Shown in pieces: positions 1 to 7,893 of a stretch of 23,836 bases of DNA. Position numbers and translations under genes: made by a program. The DNA comes from Micavibrio aeruginosavorus (GTDB taxonomy: Bacteria; Pseudomonadota; Alphaproteobacteria; Micavibrionales; Micavibrionaceae). The stretch covers positions 1 to 23,836 of the forward strand of contig QFNK01000003.1 of the NCBI GenBank assembly GCA_003240795.1, in the 5' to 3' direction. The notes under the pieces were generated by a model. The model was not told the origin of the DNA. It made no database searches and saw only the letters and a program-made list of their open reading frames with translations. Position 1 is the first letter of the stretch, and each line of letters begins with the position of its first letter.

Positions 1-275
1 ACTTCTTCCTTTGAGTACGATAGTAAAGAAATTAAAATTATCTGCGTTGCGAATATACAAATCCAGAATGATTTTATTTTATCAATGCGGTAATACGCGC
101 ACCATATTGCCGCGGAGATGATGGCAACCTCCGCCATGATAATCATGTAAATAGATATTTGGAGAAAATGCGTGTTTGCAATACATAAAAACGCATTGAA
201 CGTCATCGATAGAAAAACGGCAAAGACAGGAAAATAGCCATCATTTCCTATATTTTTTTGATGCATAATCGTCAT
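1..275 (-). CDS. Partial multi-span membrane protein of the polysaccharide operon (C-terminus outside window)
   Basis: An open frame of 91 codons runs from an ATG at 275 to the left edge without a stop. The ATG overlaps the TGA of the upstream glycosyltransferase gene in the four-base form ATGA, which is typical of translational coupling. The translation holds three hydrophobic segments (about residues 17-34, 42-62 and 70-86) separated by short polar loops such as YYRIDKIKS. From its place behind a WbaP-like initiator and a glycosyltransferase, an O-antigen/exopolysaccharide polymerase (Wzy), ligase or flippase is the natural guess, but no family motif is visible in this short N-terminus. That it is a real, membrane-embedded gene is well supported; the function is inference from context only. 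Confidence 0.72.
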   Translation of the reverse strand, partial: MTIMHQKNIGNDGYFPVFAVFLSMTFNAFLCIANTHFLQISIYMIIMAEVAIISAAIWCAYYRIDKIKSFWICIFATQIILISLLSYSKEE

Positions 276-2113
276 GGATTAATTTGCCTGTAATGGGCAT
301 CCATTTTCGATACAAGGTCTTTCCATGAAAACTTTGCTGCGAATTCTTGAGCGGATTCCCGATCTTCCATGGACGCAAGGTTCATTTGACTGAATATCTT
401 TACCGCAGCAATTTTAGTATCCGTAAAATCAACCAGGAGACCGACACCGGCATCCTGTATAAGCTCTTTGAATGCTTCATTCGGCTGCACAAAAGGTATC
501 AATCCAACGGACATTGCCTCCAACATAGACATACCGAAGCCCTCAAAAGAGGAAGCAGACATGAAATAGCCGCACTGGAGCGCGATCTCCTTCATCTCCT
601 GAGGTTGGACACCGCCGTAAAATTTTACCTGCTTTGCCACCCCTTTTCCTGTTGCCTGCCGTATTAATTCATCTATGGGAACATCCCACGAAGGACCGAC
701 AATGTGGAGAGTGCCGGAATATTTATAGCGGCGAACCATTTCAGCAAAGACATCTATGATTAGATCAACGCGTTTGTTTTTTGCCAATCTTCCAATGAAA
801 AGGAAGTCCTTCCCTGTCGAAATTTCTTTTGAAATTTCCTGTATAGCGTTGTGCATCAAAGTTACATTTTTTGTTATGAAAGAAAATTTATTAAAGTCGT
901 TTTTGCTCGTTGCAAATATTCTTGAATAGAATGTTGATGAAAACCGCGTTATTGCGCTGAAATAAATTCTTTTATAAAAATGATAATCCTTCGTATGAAA
1001 AAATCCTCCATGGGTTGTTGCGACGCATTTTGGTCTTATAAAAGGCGATATGAGCGCAACGTAATCATAAAAAACGTCTGTGTTATGAACATGCACGATA
1101 TCAAACCGAGAAAAAAATGAAGGATAAAGCAGCGGCAGAAAAAACCTCCGCCCTCCTACAAAACTGACTCTCCTTATTTTTATTCCCTTAATTTCATCAT
1201 GTTTCGGTAAAACATCATTTGTTTGATGAAATATTTTATCGAGCGTTAAAACCGTACAATCATATCCTATTTCTTTTTGATGAAGCGCCATGTTCATGAC
1301 GTAGGATTCTAGACCGCCAATGCCGGGATAAAACTGGCGTACGACGTGTAGAATTTTTATTTTTTTGGGTAATGCCGTTTTCCTATTAAATTTAAGCTTA
1401 TACACCCTTATCAGGAATCCAAAGTTTCCAGGTATATAGCGCATGAACAATCGTTTTGGCTCCTGCTGCAATCTATAGAGCCATTCCATCCCTATATGCC
1501 TAAGGATGCCAGGCGCGCGTTTTATTTTCCCGCCCAAAAAATCCAGTATAGCGCCGCCGCATATGATCAAGGACGGATGGCCGTTCGATGCCAGATCAGC
1601 GGAAACACTTTCCTGTCTGGGCATGCCCATTCCCAAAATCGTTATATCCGGTCTTTTTTGTTCGAATTCTGTTTTATATGCCGCGCTTTCCTGAAAGCCA
1701 TCTATAGCGAAAACTTTCGCGACATTTAAATTTGACATTTCTTTGGCGGCTTTATCCACGTAAGGCGCGTCTGTACCCATTAAGTAGACGCTTTTTCCTG
1801 ATACTCTTTTAAGGATCTCCGGGATAAAATCAGTTCCGTTCATGTTGAGGCCGGGATTTCGTCCGAGCGCACGGAATAGTATTTTCATACCGATCCCATC
1901 CCTTAGAAGGTAATCGCATGAAGAAAGGTCAGCATAAAACTCCTTATTTCTTGAGAGCATATTAAATGCATGTGCATTTACAAACGCGAGTCGGACAGGT
2001 TTTTTCTGCGCGGCTATTTCTAAATCATCCAGAAATTTTTTATATTCTTCATGATCTGGAATGATCGTAATTTTATCGACGATAGATATTTGATCTTTAT
2101 AGATATCCCGCAA
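272..2113 (-). CDS. Two-domain glycosyltransferase: WecG/TagA/CpsF (GT26) fused to GT4
   Basis: Predicted to add two successive sugars to a polyprenyl-diphosphate-linked repeat unit at the cytoplasmic face of the inner membrane. Residues about 10-240 are a GT26 domain: RDGIGM at 71-76 (D72 matches the proposed catalytic Asp of TagA), NMNGTDF from 90, GMGMPRQE at 161-168, GGAILDFLGGKIKRAP from 186 and the EWLYRL-EPKRL-RY tail. From residue 252 a complete GT4/GT-B domain follows: the N-terminal KILHVVRQFYPGIGGLES, a FIGRLAKNKRVD strand near the domain boundary, and the nucleotide-sugar motif SSFEGFGMSMLEAM. Both halves look intact, so this is a fusion and not a frameshift. The start is TTG at 2113, two bases after the WbaP-like gene stop, preceded by GGGGGCG; no in-frame ATG exists before residue 52. 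The coding DNA is visibly AT-richer than the rest of the window. Sugar specificity cannot be read; GT26 relatives transfer ManNAc or ManNAcA. Confidence 0.87.
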   Translation of the reverse strand: MRDIYKDQISIVDKITIIPDHEEYKKFLDDLEIAAQKKPVRLAFVNAHAFNMLSRNKEFYADLSSCDYLLRDGIGMKILFRALGRNPGLNMNGTDFIPEILKRVSGKSVYLMGTDAPYVDKAAKEMSNLNVAKVFAIDGFQESAAYKTEFEQKRPDITILGMGMPRQESVSADLASNGHPSLIICGGAILDFLGGKIKRAPGILRHIGMEWLYRLQQEPKRLFMRYIPGNFGFLIRVYKLKFNRKTALPKKIKILHVVRQFYPGIGGLESYVMNMALHQKEIGYDCTVLTLDKIFHQTNDVLPKHDEIKGIKIRRVSFVGGRRFFLPLLYPSFFSRFDIVHVHNTDVFYDYVALISPFIRPKCVATTHGGFFHTKDYHFYKRIYFSAITRFSSTFYSRIFATSKNDFNKFSFITKNVTLMHNAIQEISKEISTGKDFLFIGRLAKNKRVDLIIDVFAEMVRRYKYSGTLHIVGPSWDVPIDELIRQATGKGVAKQVKFYGGVQPQEMKEIALQCGYFMSASSFEGFGMSMLEAMSVGLIPFVQPNEAFKELIQDAGVGLLVDFTDTKIAAVKIFSQMNLASMEDRESAQEFAAKFSWKDLVSKMDAHYRQINP

Positions 2114-2115
2114 TT

Positions 2116-3606
2116 TTAATACGCCCCCGCACCACTCAAGAATACGCGTACGGTTTTGAAGAATATGACGATGTCATACCACACAGACCAATTCCGTATA
2201 TACCATCCATCCCAGTAAACACGCCGTTCAAAACTGGTTTCGTTTCGGCCGCTAACCTGCCATAGACCGGTCAGTCCGGGGCGGATTGCCTTATATTGCT
2301 GGATCATCACTCCATATGATTCCTGCTGATCCGGCAGAATCGGGCGTGGCCCTATAAGGCTCATATCGCCTATCAAGACATTCCAGAGCTGCGGGAGTTC
2401 ATCAAGGCTTGTTTTTCTGAGGATTTTAGAAATGCGGGAGTCGACACGAGGGTCGTTTTTGAGTTTTTTATATTTATCCCACTCCAACCTGGCATTGTCG
2501 TCCAATCTGGTTATTTCCTCTAAAATTTCCGCAGCGCCTTCTTTCATCGTACAGAATTTCCAGCATTTAAACAGGCTGCCGTTTCGTCCTACGCGAACTC
2601 CGGCGTAGAACAAAGGCGTATGGCATCTTTCAATTTTCTTGGCGGTCCAGACAGCGATGCACAATGACGCAAGGAAGGGTAGAAAGATGACTGTTATAAC
2701 GATGTCCGCAGATCTTTTTACGAACTGTCCGGATGGTGAGCGTATAGGATCGCGGCGATGGAGGAGCATGACATCGTTTCCAAAGAAGCAATGTTGCTCT
2801 GCCCCATAAACCTCCAGACTTTTTGTATTCGGCAAAACGGCGTATTCCACTTGTGACGAAGCCAGAATGTCGTTTAAGTTTTTCCGGTGATCCCCGCAAA
2901 GATCATCCATCGCAAAGATATAATAAAAACTCTTATTTTTATGGATGAATCCCGAAAATCCGGCAATTTCGTCATAGACATTGATCGACGAGAAGGCTTC
3001 AGGCATAAGAGACGGCTCCAAGCTTCTGCCATCAGATCTGGTAAGCAGAACAGCCTTAACATCATAGCCAGTCATGCCATCGGAATGAAAGGCATACAGG
3101 CAATCCGTTACCATTTGGAGGTCGCCCACGAGGACTATCGGCAACTTCCATTTTTTTGATAGTGATACCAGGCGGATTGATAACTGCCTTCCCGCCAGCA
3201 GGTAGCAAAAGCATATGGCCCAGTTTGAAACCATCAATGCTGGGAAGGATCTGTATTCTAGAAAATAGTAATTAAATCCGTCAAACAGAGCGGCGACAAA
3301 AATTGTCTTCACAATCGTTTCGATTTGCGCGAGCCATGGCAAACGGCGTGAGTAATGCCCTTTGTATGCAAAGAAGAATAAAATGAATGCGCAGAGGAAA
3401 TAATAATAGTAACGCCGCGTGTCGAAGTGATGAAAATTTCCGGACCAGTCAAAAGTATGGGATGCAGAAACAAGAACAGCTGACCCTATTTTGGTGCACC
3501 AGAAGGCCGCCAAGAGCGCGGCTATATCGCAAGTCAGCATAACCACGCCCAGATGACGGGGGATCTGCCTCTTGATATTAACAGCCTTGCATGAGCTTTC
3601 GATCAT
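2116..3606 (-). CDS. Polyprenyl glycosylphosphotransferase, WbaP-like (initiating sugar-phosphate transferase)
   Basis: Predicted to start repeat-unit synthesis by moving a sugar-1-phosphate from a UDP-sugar to undecaprenyl phosphate. The N-terminal third has four to five hydrophobic spans. A central soluble part (VLVGDLQMV onward) resembles the CoA-binding-like domain of WbaP. The C-terminal bacterial sugar-transferase domain begins at KRSADIVITVIFLPF and carries the hallmarks RVGRNGSLFKCWKFCTM, KNDPRV-R-SKILRKTSLDELPQ, LWNVLIGDMSLIGPRPI and RPGLTGLWQVSGR. The length of about 496 aa is close to WbaP (about 475 aa). I chose the ATG at 3606; a GTG six codons upstream (3624) is equally in frame and neither has a clear Shine-Dalgarno sequence. 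It is the first gene of the minus-strand operon, two bases before the GT26-GT4 gene. Galactose is the commonest substrate of WbaP relatives, but glucose or others cannot be excluded. Confidence 0.88.
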   Translation of the reverse strand: MIESSCKAVNIKRQIPRHLGVVMLTCDIAALLAAFWCTKIGSAVLVSASHTFDWSGNFHHFDTRRYYYYFLCAFILFFFAYKGHYSRRLPWLAQIETIVKTIFVAALFDGFNYYFLEYRSFPALMVSNWAICFCYLLAGRQLSIRLVSLSKKWKLPIVLVGDLQMVTDCLYAFHSDGMTGYDVKAVLLTRSDGRSLEPSLMPEAFSSINVYDEIAGFSGFIHKNKSFYYIFAMDDLCGDHRKNLNDILASSQVEYAVLPNTKSLEVYGAEQHCFFGNDVMLLHRRDPIRSPSGQFVKRSADIVITVIFLPFLASLCIAVWTAKKIERCHTPLFYAGVRVGRNGSLFKCWKFCTMKEGAAEILEEITRLDDNARLEWDKYKKLKNDPRVDSRISKILRKTSLDELPQLWNVLIGDMSLIGPRPILPDQQESYGVMIQQYKAIRPGLTGLWQVSGRNETSFERRVYWDGWYIRNWSVWYDIVIFFKTVRVFLSGAGAY

Positions 3607-3712
3607 AGGTTGTTTTAATACCACGGCATGTCAACCATAGAAAATGGTTATTGCAGTTTATTCAAACATATACCGAGGATAATACTGACCGCTCGTACGG
3701 CACATAAAAAGA
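3607..3712 (-). promoter_or_regulatory. Leader/promoter region of the polysaccharide operon
   Basis: This gap lies between the ydbL terminator and the WbaP-like start and should contain the promoter of the minus-strand polysaccharide operon. A TATTAT box on the minus strand (3679-3684) fits a -10 element, with only a poor -35 (TTATGT) 17 bases upstream. Between it and the start lies a small inverted repeat, AACCAT (3633-3638) and ATGGTT (3644-3649), with a 5-base loop. It is AT-rich. The promoter reading is weak; the inverted repeat is seen directly. Confidence 0.3.
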
Positions 3713-3732
3713 AAGGAGCCTTTCGGCTCCTT
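3709..3732 (-). terminator. Rho-independent terminator of the mla-ydbH operon
   Basis: Perfect 8-bp stem AAGGAGCC (3713-3720) with GGCTCCTT (3725-3732) around a 4-base loop, read on the minus strand as a GAAA tetraloop, followed by TCTTTTT on the minus strand. It sits 11 bases past the ydbL stop. Nothing like it occurs between the seven genes upstream, so it marks the single end of that operon. The T-run exists only on the minus-strand side. Confidence 0.88.
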
Positions 3733-3743
3733 CTCAAATTCGC

Positions 3744-4073
3744 TTATTTTTTGACCCAGCTTCCGCTCGCCCCCTGATACAGCGCGCCTGAAGGCAGCTT
3801 GTTTATGATCTGCTCCGCGGCGAGCTTGGCGACCACGCTGGCTGGCTGATTATTCTGCTGGGAGATGCGGTTATATTCGTCCCGGCGGCGGGCATTGACG
3901 TCATTGGCAAGTTCCTGCGCCTCGCGAGAAGCGACCACAACACCCACATAGCCATCCTGTTTTTCACCGAGAAGGCCCTTGCTGCGCGCCTCGTTCAGGT
4001 CTAGCGCGAAAGCCGGAGAAGCCGCGATAACGAGAAAAGCCGCTACGATCGTTGTGAAAATAATTTTCTTCAT
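3744..4073 (-). CDS. ydbL: YdbL family periplasmic protein (DUF1318)
   Basis: Small exported protein of 109 aa that partners the YdbH-YnbE intermembrane bridge; in E. coli YdbL is encoded with YdbH and YnbE and modulates their function in outer-membrane lipid homeostasis. A Sec signal peptide (MKKIIF, hydrophobic core, SPAFA) predicts cleavage after Ala23. The mature part shows the family pattern LNEARSKGLLGEKQDGYVG, then NDVNARRRDEYNRIS, an alpha-helical middle, and the closing YQGASGSWVKK, which aligns from memory with E. coli YdbL (YVQGINGKWLRK). The start at 4073 is set by AAGGA seven bases upstream; a longer frame back to 4127 exists but would hide the signal peptide and overlap ynbE. 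It is the last gene of the operon, 10 bases after ynbE, and is followed by the terminator at 3709-3732. Confidence 0.9.
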   Translation of the reverse strand: MKKIIFTTIVAAFLVIAASPAFALDLNEARSKGLLGEKQDGYVGVVVASREAQELANDVNARRRDEYNRISQQNNQPASVVAKLAAEQIINKLPSGALYQGASGSWVKK

Positions 4074-4083
4074 GACGGTATCC

Positions 4084-4269
4084 TTAGAAAATATCCTTGT
4101 TGTTTTTGATTGCCTGCTGAACATCACGCTCGATCTCCACCTTCACGCGGTGTTCGATATTGACGTTCATGTTGATTTCGATCGGCTTGTCAGGCGCTTC
4201 GACCTTGACGGTTGGCGTACAGGCGGCGAGCGCCAGAACCCCGAGGCAGACATTTGTTATCTTATTCAT
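4084..4269 (-). CDS. ynbE: YnbE family outer-membrane lipoprotein
   Basis: A 61-residue lipoprotein, the same length as E. coli YnbE. The lipobox LAAC puts the lipidated cysteine at residue 17, and the next residue (Thr) permits sorting to the outer membrane. The mature 45 residues contain the family core KPIEINMNVNIEHRVKVEI, very close to the E. coli protein. In E. coli YnbE sits at the outer membrane and is thought to extend the beta-rich groove of YdbH, completing a lipid conduit across the periplasm. Its ATG at 4269 lies inside the end of ydbH (8-base overlap), so the two are probably translationally coupled. A longer in-frame start at 4341 would put extra residues before the signal peptide and is unlikely. 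Confidence 0.93.
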   Translation of the reverse strand: MNKITNVCLGVLALAACTPTVKVEAPDKPIEINMNVNIEHRVKVEIERDVQQAIKNNKDIF

Positions 4270-5602
4270 GCAATTCCTGCTGAAGTAGTTTTTCCGGTGT
4301 TTTAAAGAGCATAATGTTTTGTTCGACAATGTCCAGAACATCCCCCGTCAGGTTGATGTTCAATTTCACAGGACGGCCATTATATACGTCCGGATTGCGC
4401 CCCTCGAGCCTTAGCAAAACGGCCATATTCCGCCCTTTTCCGGGTGTGACGTTAAGGGATAGGAGAGAATACTGCAGATTTTCCAGAACCTCGCGCACCA
4501 AGGCAACCTGCTGATTATCGCCCGGTATGACGTCCGCCGGCATGGATATCCGGCCGGTGCCGTCCGCCTTCAACGTCCCCTTGCCTATCGTGTAACCGCC
4601 CGCCTTGCTGATCGTCACAGGGACGGTTCCGGAGAGCGTGCCGGTTGCGTTTACGCGTTTGCCGGTAAATGACTGCATAAGATCATCCACGGAAATCTTG
4701 CTGATCCTGACGGGCACCGTCATAGGAAATTTCACATCAAAACCGCCCGTGGATATGCGCCCCTGCTTGAAAGGGCCAGATGCGGAAACAATCCGCAGTT
4801 TGTTGTTACCGGGGGATATGAAATCAGCCTCCGCCTTGATTGCCGCGTTATAATCCTTGTTCGCGCTATAAAGATCGCCATCAAGCGCGAGCGAAGCGCC
4901 GGTTACAGACAGCGTCCCTGCACCTGCCATTGGGGGCAACGGGATGTCTTCCCCCGTCACAGACGACACGGACCACGAGCCTGACCATGTCTTTCCGTTA
5001 TCCTGCGGCGACAGGACGATCATTGTTTCAGAAACGGCGATGTCACGTGTTCCGGTCCGGAAAGTCGTGGGCTGCGTTTCTATCTGCAGACTATCCTGAA
5101 AGTTCGCCGTGAAGGGAATGGTTGCATTCACCGCGGCACCCGTGACCGTCAGACGGCTGTCCTCTATATTCAAAGAGCGAAACGGCAGCGAGGACAATAT
5201 GGCCGGTATGTCCAAGGGTGCGGATTCTGCCGCCCGCTTTGGCTTGATCGCATCGAGCCCTGTTACCGACCAACCGTTTTCGCCTTCGCGTATCTGAATG
5301 GCAAGGCCGCTGAGCTTTATGTCGCGCAGGGTTCCATCGATCAGCTCCCGCACGGTGTACTCAAGCGTGACCTTATCCAGCAGCAGGGGATTATCCTCGC
5401 CAAGCTTTACGTCGACAAGCGTCGCGCTCGTCAGGCTGACATCCTCCAATTGAAAATCGAGATTGCTAACACCGCGTGCGGCGAGCATCAGGACGATGCG
5501 GTCGTGAAGAAACGACTTCCACGGAAACAGGAAAACGGCCGCCGCTACAGAAGCAATGAGAAGCGTGGTTACGGCAACCGTGATCGTTCCTTTAGCGCGC
5601 AT
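4262..5602 (-). CDS. ydbH: YdbH family AsmA-like intermembrane bridge protein (short form)
   Basis: Predicted inner-membrane-anchored, periplasm-spanning protein for phospholipid movement to the outer membrane. Residues about 7-27 form the single N-terminal membrane anchor, followed by long beta-rich repeats (for example LQIETQPTTFRTGTRDIAV, LSGTVPVTISKAGGYTIGKG) typical of AsmA-like/DUF repeat proteins. The end, RNPDVYNGRPVKLNINLTGDV then VEQNIMLFKTPEKLLQQ, matches the YdbH C-terminus style and is directly followed by ynbE and ydbL, as in E. coli. At 446 residues it is only about half of E. coli YdbH (about 880), so the predicted bridge is shorter. It begins 6 bases after the auxiliary lipoprotein gene. 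Assignment rests mainly on the three-gene synteny plus overall architecture; repeat proteins of this kind diverge rapidly. Confidence 0.85.
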   Translation of the reverse strand: MRAKGTITVAVTTLLIASVAAAVFLFPWKSFLHDRIVLMLAARGVSNLDFQLEDVSLTSATLVDVKLGEDNPLLLDKVTLEYTVRELIDGTLRDIKLSGLAIQIREGENGWSVTGLDAIKPKRAAESAPLDIPAILSSLPFRSLNIEDSRLTVTGAAVNATIPFTANFQDSLQIETQPTTFRTGTRDIAVSETMIVLSPQDNGKTWSGSWSVSSVTGEDIPLPPMAGAGTLSVTGASLALDGDLYSANKDYNAAIKAEADFISPGNNKLRIVSASGPFKQGRISTGGFDVKFPMTVPVRISKISVDDLMQSFTGKRVNATGTLSGTVPVTISKAGGYTIGKGTLKADGTGRISMPADVIPGDNQQVALVREVLENLQYSLLSLNVTPGKGRNMAVLLRLEGRNPDVYNGRPVKLNINLTGDVLDIVEQNIMLFKTPEKLLQQELHE

Positions 5603-5608
5603 CGGATT

Positions 5609-6235
5609 TTAGCGTTTTCCTTTCAGGCGCTTGTCCATCCTTTCAAACGCCTCTCCCTCGATCTGGCGGAGTATGCTTTCTAGCCCGCCTGCAACGGATT
5701 CAAGATTGTTGGAAGCAGCCGCGCCGCGCTTCGAGAGGCGGAAGCTCTGAACGATTTTTTCTTCGGGAAGAGCCACAAGCGTGAATTCGGCATCCACGAC
5801 CAATTCAGGCGCACCCGAGGAATCTGCACCGTAAACAGGCTGGAATTCGTTCAATTTTATATTCAAACGGTAATCCGCATATTGGTTCTGGTTCGGCAAT
5901 GTCGCCACGACATATGGCAGGGTATTGGATGCCGTGCGGCGCGTGAAATCCTGAATGACCGCATCCAGAATGTCTGGCCAGCGCGCGCCGGAGTAATAGT
6001 CCAGCGTACGGCCGCCATCCAGATAAAGCGCGATCCTGTCCGTTTCAAATCCGGGCGGAAGTGTCGGCTTGGCGATTTCCAAAACCCGCGCCTGTCCGCC
6101 TTGAACGGCATTTGGATTTTCGGCCGCGCGCAAAGCATAAATCGTTTGCGGCGGTTCGGTCGAGGTCAGTATACCCCCGCCTGCGCAACCGGTTAAAAGT
6201 ACGGACAAGCCTGCTATAGCAATCAGTTTTTTCAT
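5609..6235 (-). CDS. ABC-type transport auxiliary lipoprotein (PqiC/YmbA-like)
   Basis: A 208-residue lipoprotein with lipobox LTGC (Cys17), predicted at the outer membrane facing the periplasm. The mature region carries the signatures of the ABC auxiliary lipoprotein family (the one that holds E. coli PqiC): QTIYALRAA, then PGFETDRIALYLDGGRTLDYYSGARWPD, and a late RLSKRGAAASNNLESV segment, with a helical C-terminus (LESILRQIEGEAFERM). Family members dock MCE tunnels to the outer membrane. The ATG overlaps the mlaD stop by four bases (ATGA), and ydbH follows 6 bases after its stop, so it forms the physical junction between the MCE/ABC half and the YdbH half of the operon. Confidence 0.88.
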   Translation of the reverse strand: MKKLIAIAGLSVLLTGCAGGGILTSTEPPQTIYALRAAENPNAVQGGQARVLEIAKPTLPPGFETDRIALYLDGGRTLDYYSGARWPDILDAVIQDFTRRTASNTLPYVVATLPNQNQYADYRLNIKLNEFQPVYGADSSGAPELVVDAEFTLVALPEEKIVQSFRLSKRGAAASNNLESVAGGLESILRQIEGEAFERMDKRLKGKR

Positions 6236-7131
6236 TTCTTTTCTATCTCCACACCACGGTAATTCGGTTGGTACAACAATCTGGACGGCTCCTGCTCCAA
6301 CCTGTCGGCAAGGCGGCGGATTGATTTCGCCATTTCCTTGGTCTCCAGGCTCATCTCCGTAATCTGGCGCAGGCCTGATCCGGTAAATTTATCGATGTTT
6401 CCCTTGTTGTCGGTCAGGATACTGTTAAGCGAGCTGACAGCGCCATCGATTTCATCGGCCGTTTGGTTGAAACGCTGGACCAGCTGGGTCATCTCACCGC
6501 TGCTCTCAGAGAAGTTACGGAGCGTTTCGGTTGTGTAGCCGATGTTCTCCTCACTCAGGAGCATGCTCGCACTGTTGCTGATCGCCTCGATATTGGCCAT
6601 CGTTTCCTTCATGCTGTCTACCGCCTCGTCATCGAACACCTTGTTCAATTTTTCGGTCAGGGCGAGGATTTGCGTGCTGATGGCGGGAACGTCCTGGAAC
6701 AGCTTGCTCAGCGTTGTTCCTTTCCCGGCGATGGTCGGATAGGGTTCGCCCTCGGTTCTTTGCGGCGCCGTGTTGTCGCCCGGCTGGGTCGTCAGATCGA
6801 TAAAGACAAGCCCGGTCATGCCCTGCGTTGCCAGCGAGGCCTCGGACGACGCCGAGATCGGCGTGTTCACCTCCACCTCGATATCCACCTTGATAAGGTC
6901 GTTTCGATCCGGCGACAAACGAACGGTCAACACACGTCCGACGTCAACGCCGCGATACCGCACGAGCGCGCCGTCTTTCAGTCCGCTGACAGCGTCATGG
7001 AAGAGGACGGTATAGCGTTTGTAATTCCGCGAGTCATGCGTTCCGGCCAGCCAGACGGTGAAGAACGCCAGCCCCAGCAGAGAAATACAGACAAAAATGC
7101 CGATAACGAAGTAACGTGATTCTTTTTCCAT
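6232..7131 (-). CDS. mlaD: MCE-domain protein, MlaD family
   Basis: Periplasmic substrate-binding ring subunit of an MCE-type lipid ABC transporter. One N-terminal membrane anchor (about residues 8-29) is followed by a single MCE domain (about 38-117) with the classic LKDGALVRYRGVDVGRV, PISASSEASLATQGMTGLVFI and IDLTTQPG pattern. The C-terminal 170 residues are predicted helical (VPAISTQILALTEKLNKVF, repeated acidic/amphipathic stretches) and could form the extended tube or coiled coil seen in some MCE proteins. At 299 aa it is longer than E. coli MlaD (about 183 aa) but has one MCE domain, unlike PqiB or YebT. It lies 6 bases after mlaF and overlaps the lipoprotein gene. No MlaC-like shuttle gene is present in the window. 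Confidence 0.92.
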   Translation of the reverse strand: MEKESRYFVIGIFVCISLLGLAFFTVWLAGTHDSRNYKRYTVLFHDAVSGLKDGALVRYRGVDVGRVLTVRLSPDRNDLIKVDIEVEVNTPISASSEASLATQGMTGLVFIDLTTQPGDNTAPQRTEGEPYPTIAGKGTTLSKLFQDVPAISTQILALTEKLNKVFDDEAVDSMKETMANIEAISNSASMLLSEENIGYTTETLRNFSESSGEMTQLVQRFNQTADEIDGAVSSLNSILTDNKGNIDKFTGSGLRQITEMSLETKEMAKSIRRLADRLEQEPSRLLYQPNYRGVEIEKK

Positions 7132-7137
7132 ACGCTA

Positions 7138-7893
7138 TTAAACCTTTCCCGGTTCCTGCAGGACCGCGCGCATGCGGGGCCCTGTAAAATATTCTTTAAT
7201 CCACGGATGATCGGAACGCATCATATCATCCAGCGTTCCCGATGTTATCTTTTTATCCACCAGCATCGCGATGCGGTCGCAAATGGAAGTCAGCGTATCC
7301 AGATCATGCGTGATGATGAGGACACTTAACCCCAGAAGGTCGCGCAGCGTCCGTATCAGCTCGTCAAACGAGGCGGCCGCGATAGGATCCAGCCCTGCGG
7401 TCGGCTCGTCGAGAAACAGAATTTCCGGGTCTAGCGCAAGCGCGCGGGCGAGCGCGGCGCGTTTGACCATACCGCCGGAAAGTTCGGACGGTTTTTTATA
7501 GGCGACTTCGGGGGCGAGCCCCACCATCCCCAGTTTTGCAACGGCCAGCGCTTCCATTTCGCTCTCGGGCAGTTTGTAATGCTCCCGAATAGGAAGAATA
7601 ATATTGTCGAGCACGTTCAGGCCGGAGAACAGCGCGCCGTTCTGGAACAAAATGCCCCAGTTTTTATACGCCTCATCAGTGCTGCCGTCCCGCGCCTTTA
7701 CAACGATATCGCCTTCCGCAGGCTTGATCAGGCCAAGAATGGAGCGGAGAAGAACCGACTTTCCGGAGCCCGATCCTCCGACCAGACCCATGATTTCTCC
7801 GCGTTTGAGCTCCATATCCAGATGGTCGTGCACCACCTGTTTTCCGAACCGCGTGACAAGGCCGCGTACCTCTATAACAGTGTCGTTCATCAT
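7138..7893 (-). CDS. mlaF: MlaF family ABC transporter ATP-binding protein
   Basis: Cytoplasmic ATPase driving the MCE lipid transporter. Visible motifs are Walker A GGSGSGKS (residues 39-46), Q-loop LFQNGALF, signature SELSGGMVKRAALARALA, Walker B ILFLDEPTAGLDP and the switch histidine in ITHD. The LSGGM and DPI combination after Walker B is characteristic of the Mla/Mkl group. The length of 251 aa is close to E. coli MlaF (269). The start overlaps the mlaE stop; two tandem ATG codons at 7893 and 7890 are possible, with GGGGA upstream of both. The protein has a short extra C-terminal tail (GPRMRAVLQEPGKV), the region where MlaF proteins of other species exchange contacts with the neighbouring subunit. 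Confidence 0.95.
   Translation of the reverse strand: MMNDTVIEVRGLVTRFGKQVVHDHLDMELKRGEIMGLVGGSGSGKSVLLRSILGLIKPAEGDIVVKARDGSTDEAYKNWGILFQNGALFSGLNVLDNIILPIREHYKLPESEMEALAVAKLGMVGLAPEVAYKKPSELSGGMVKRAALARALALDPEILFLDEPTAGLDPIAAASFDELIRTLRDLLGLSVLIITHDLDTLTSICDRIAMLVDKKITSGTLDDMMRSDHPWIKEYFTGPRMRAVLQEPGKV

Noticed and set aside
4074..4127. Longer ydbL start at 4127
   Set aside because: It would place 18 residues before a good signal peptide and overlap ynbE, while AAGGA marks the ATG at 4073.
6463..7119. Open frame of 218 codons on the plus strand opposite mlaD
   Set aside because: Antisense to a clear MCE protein; no recognisable domain.
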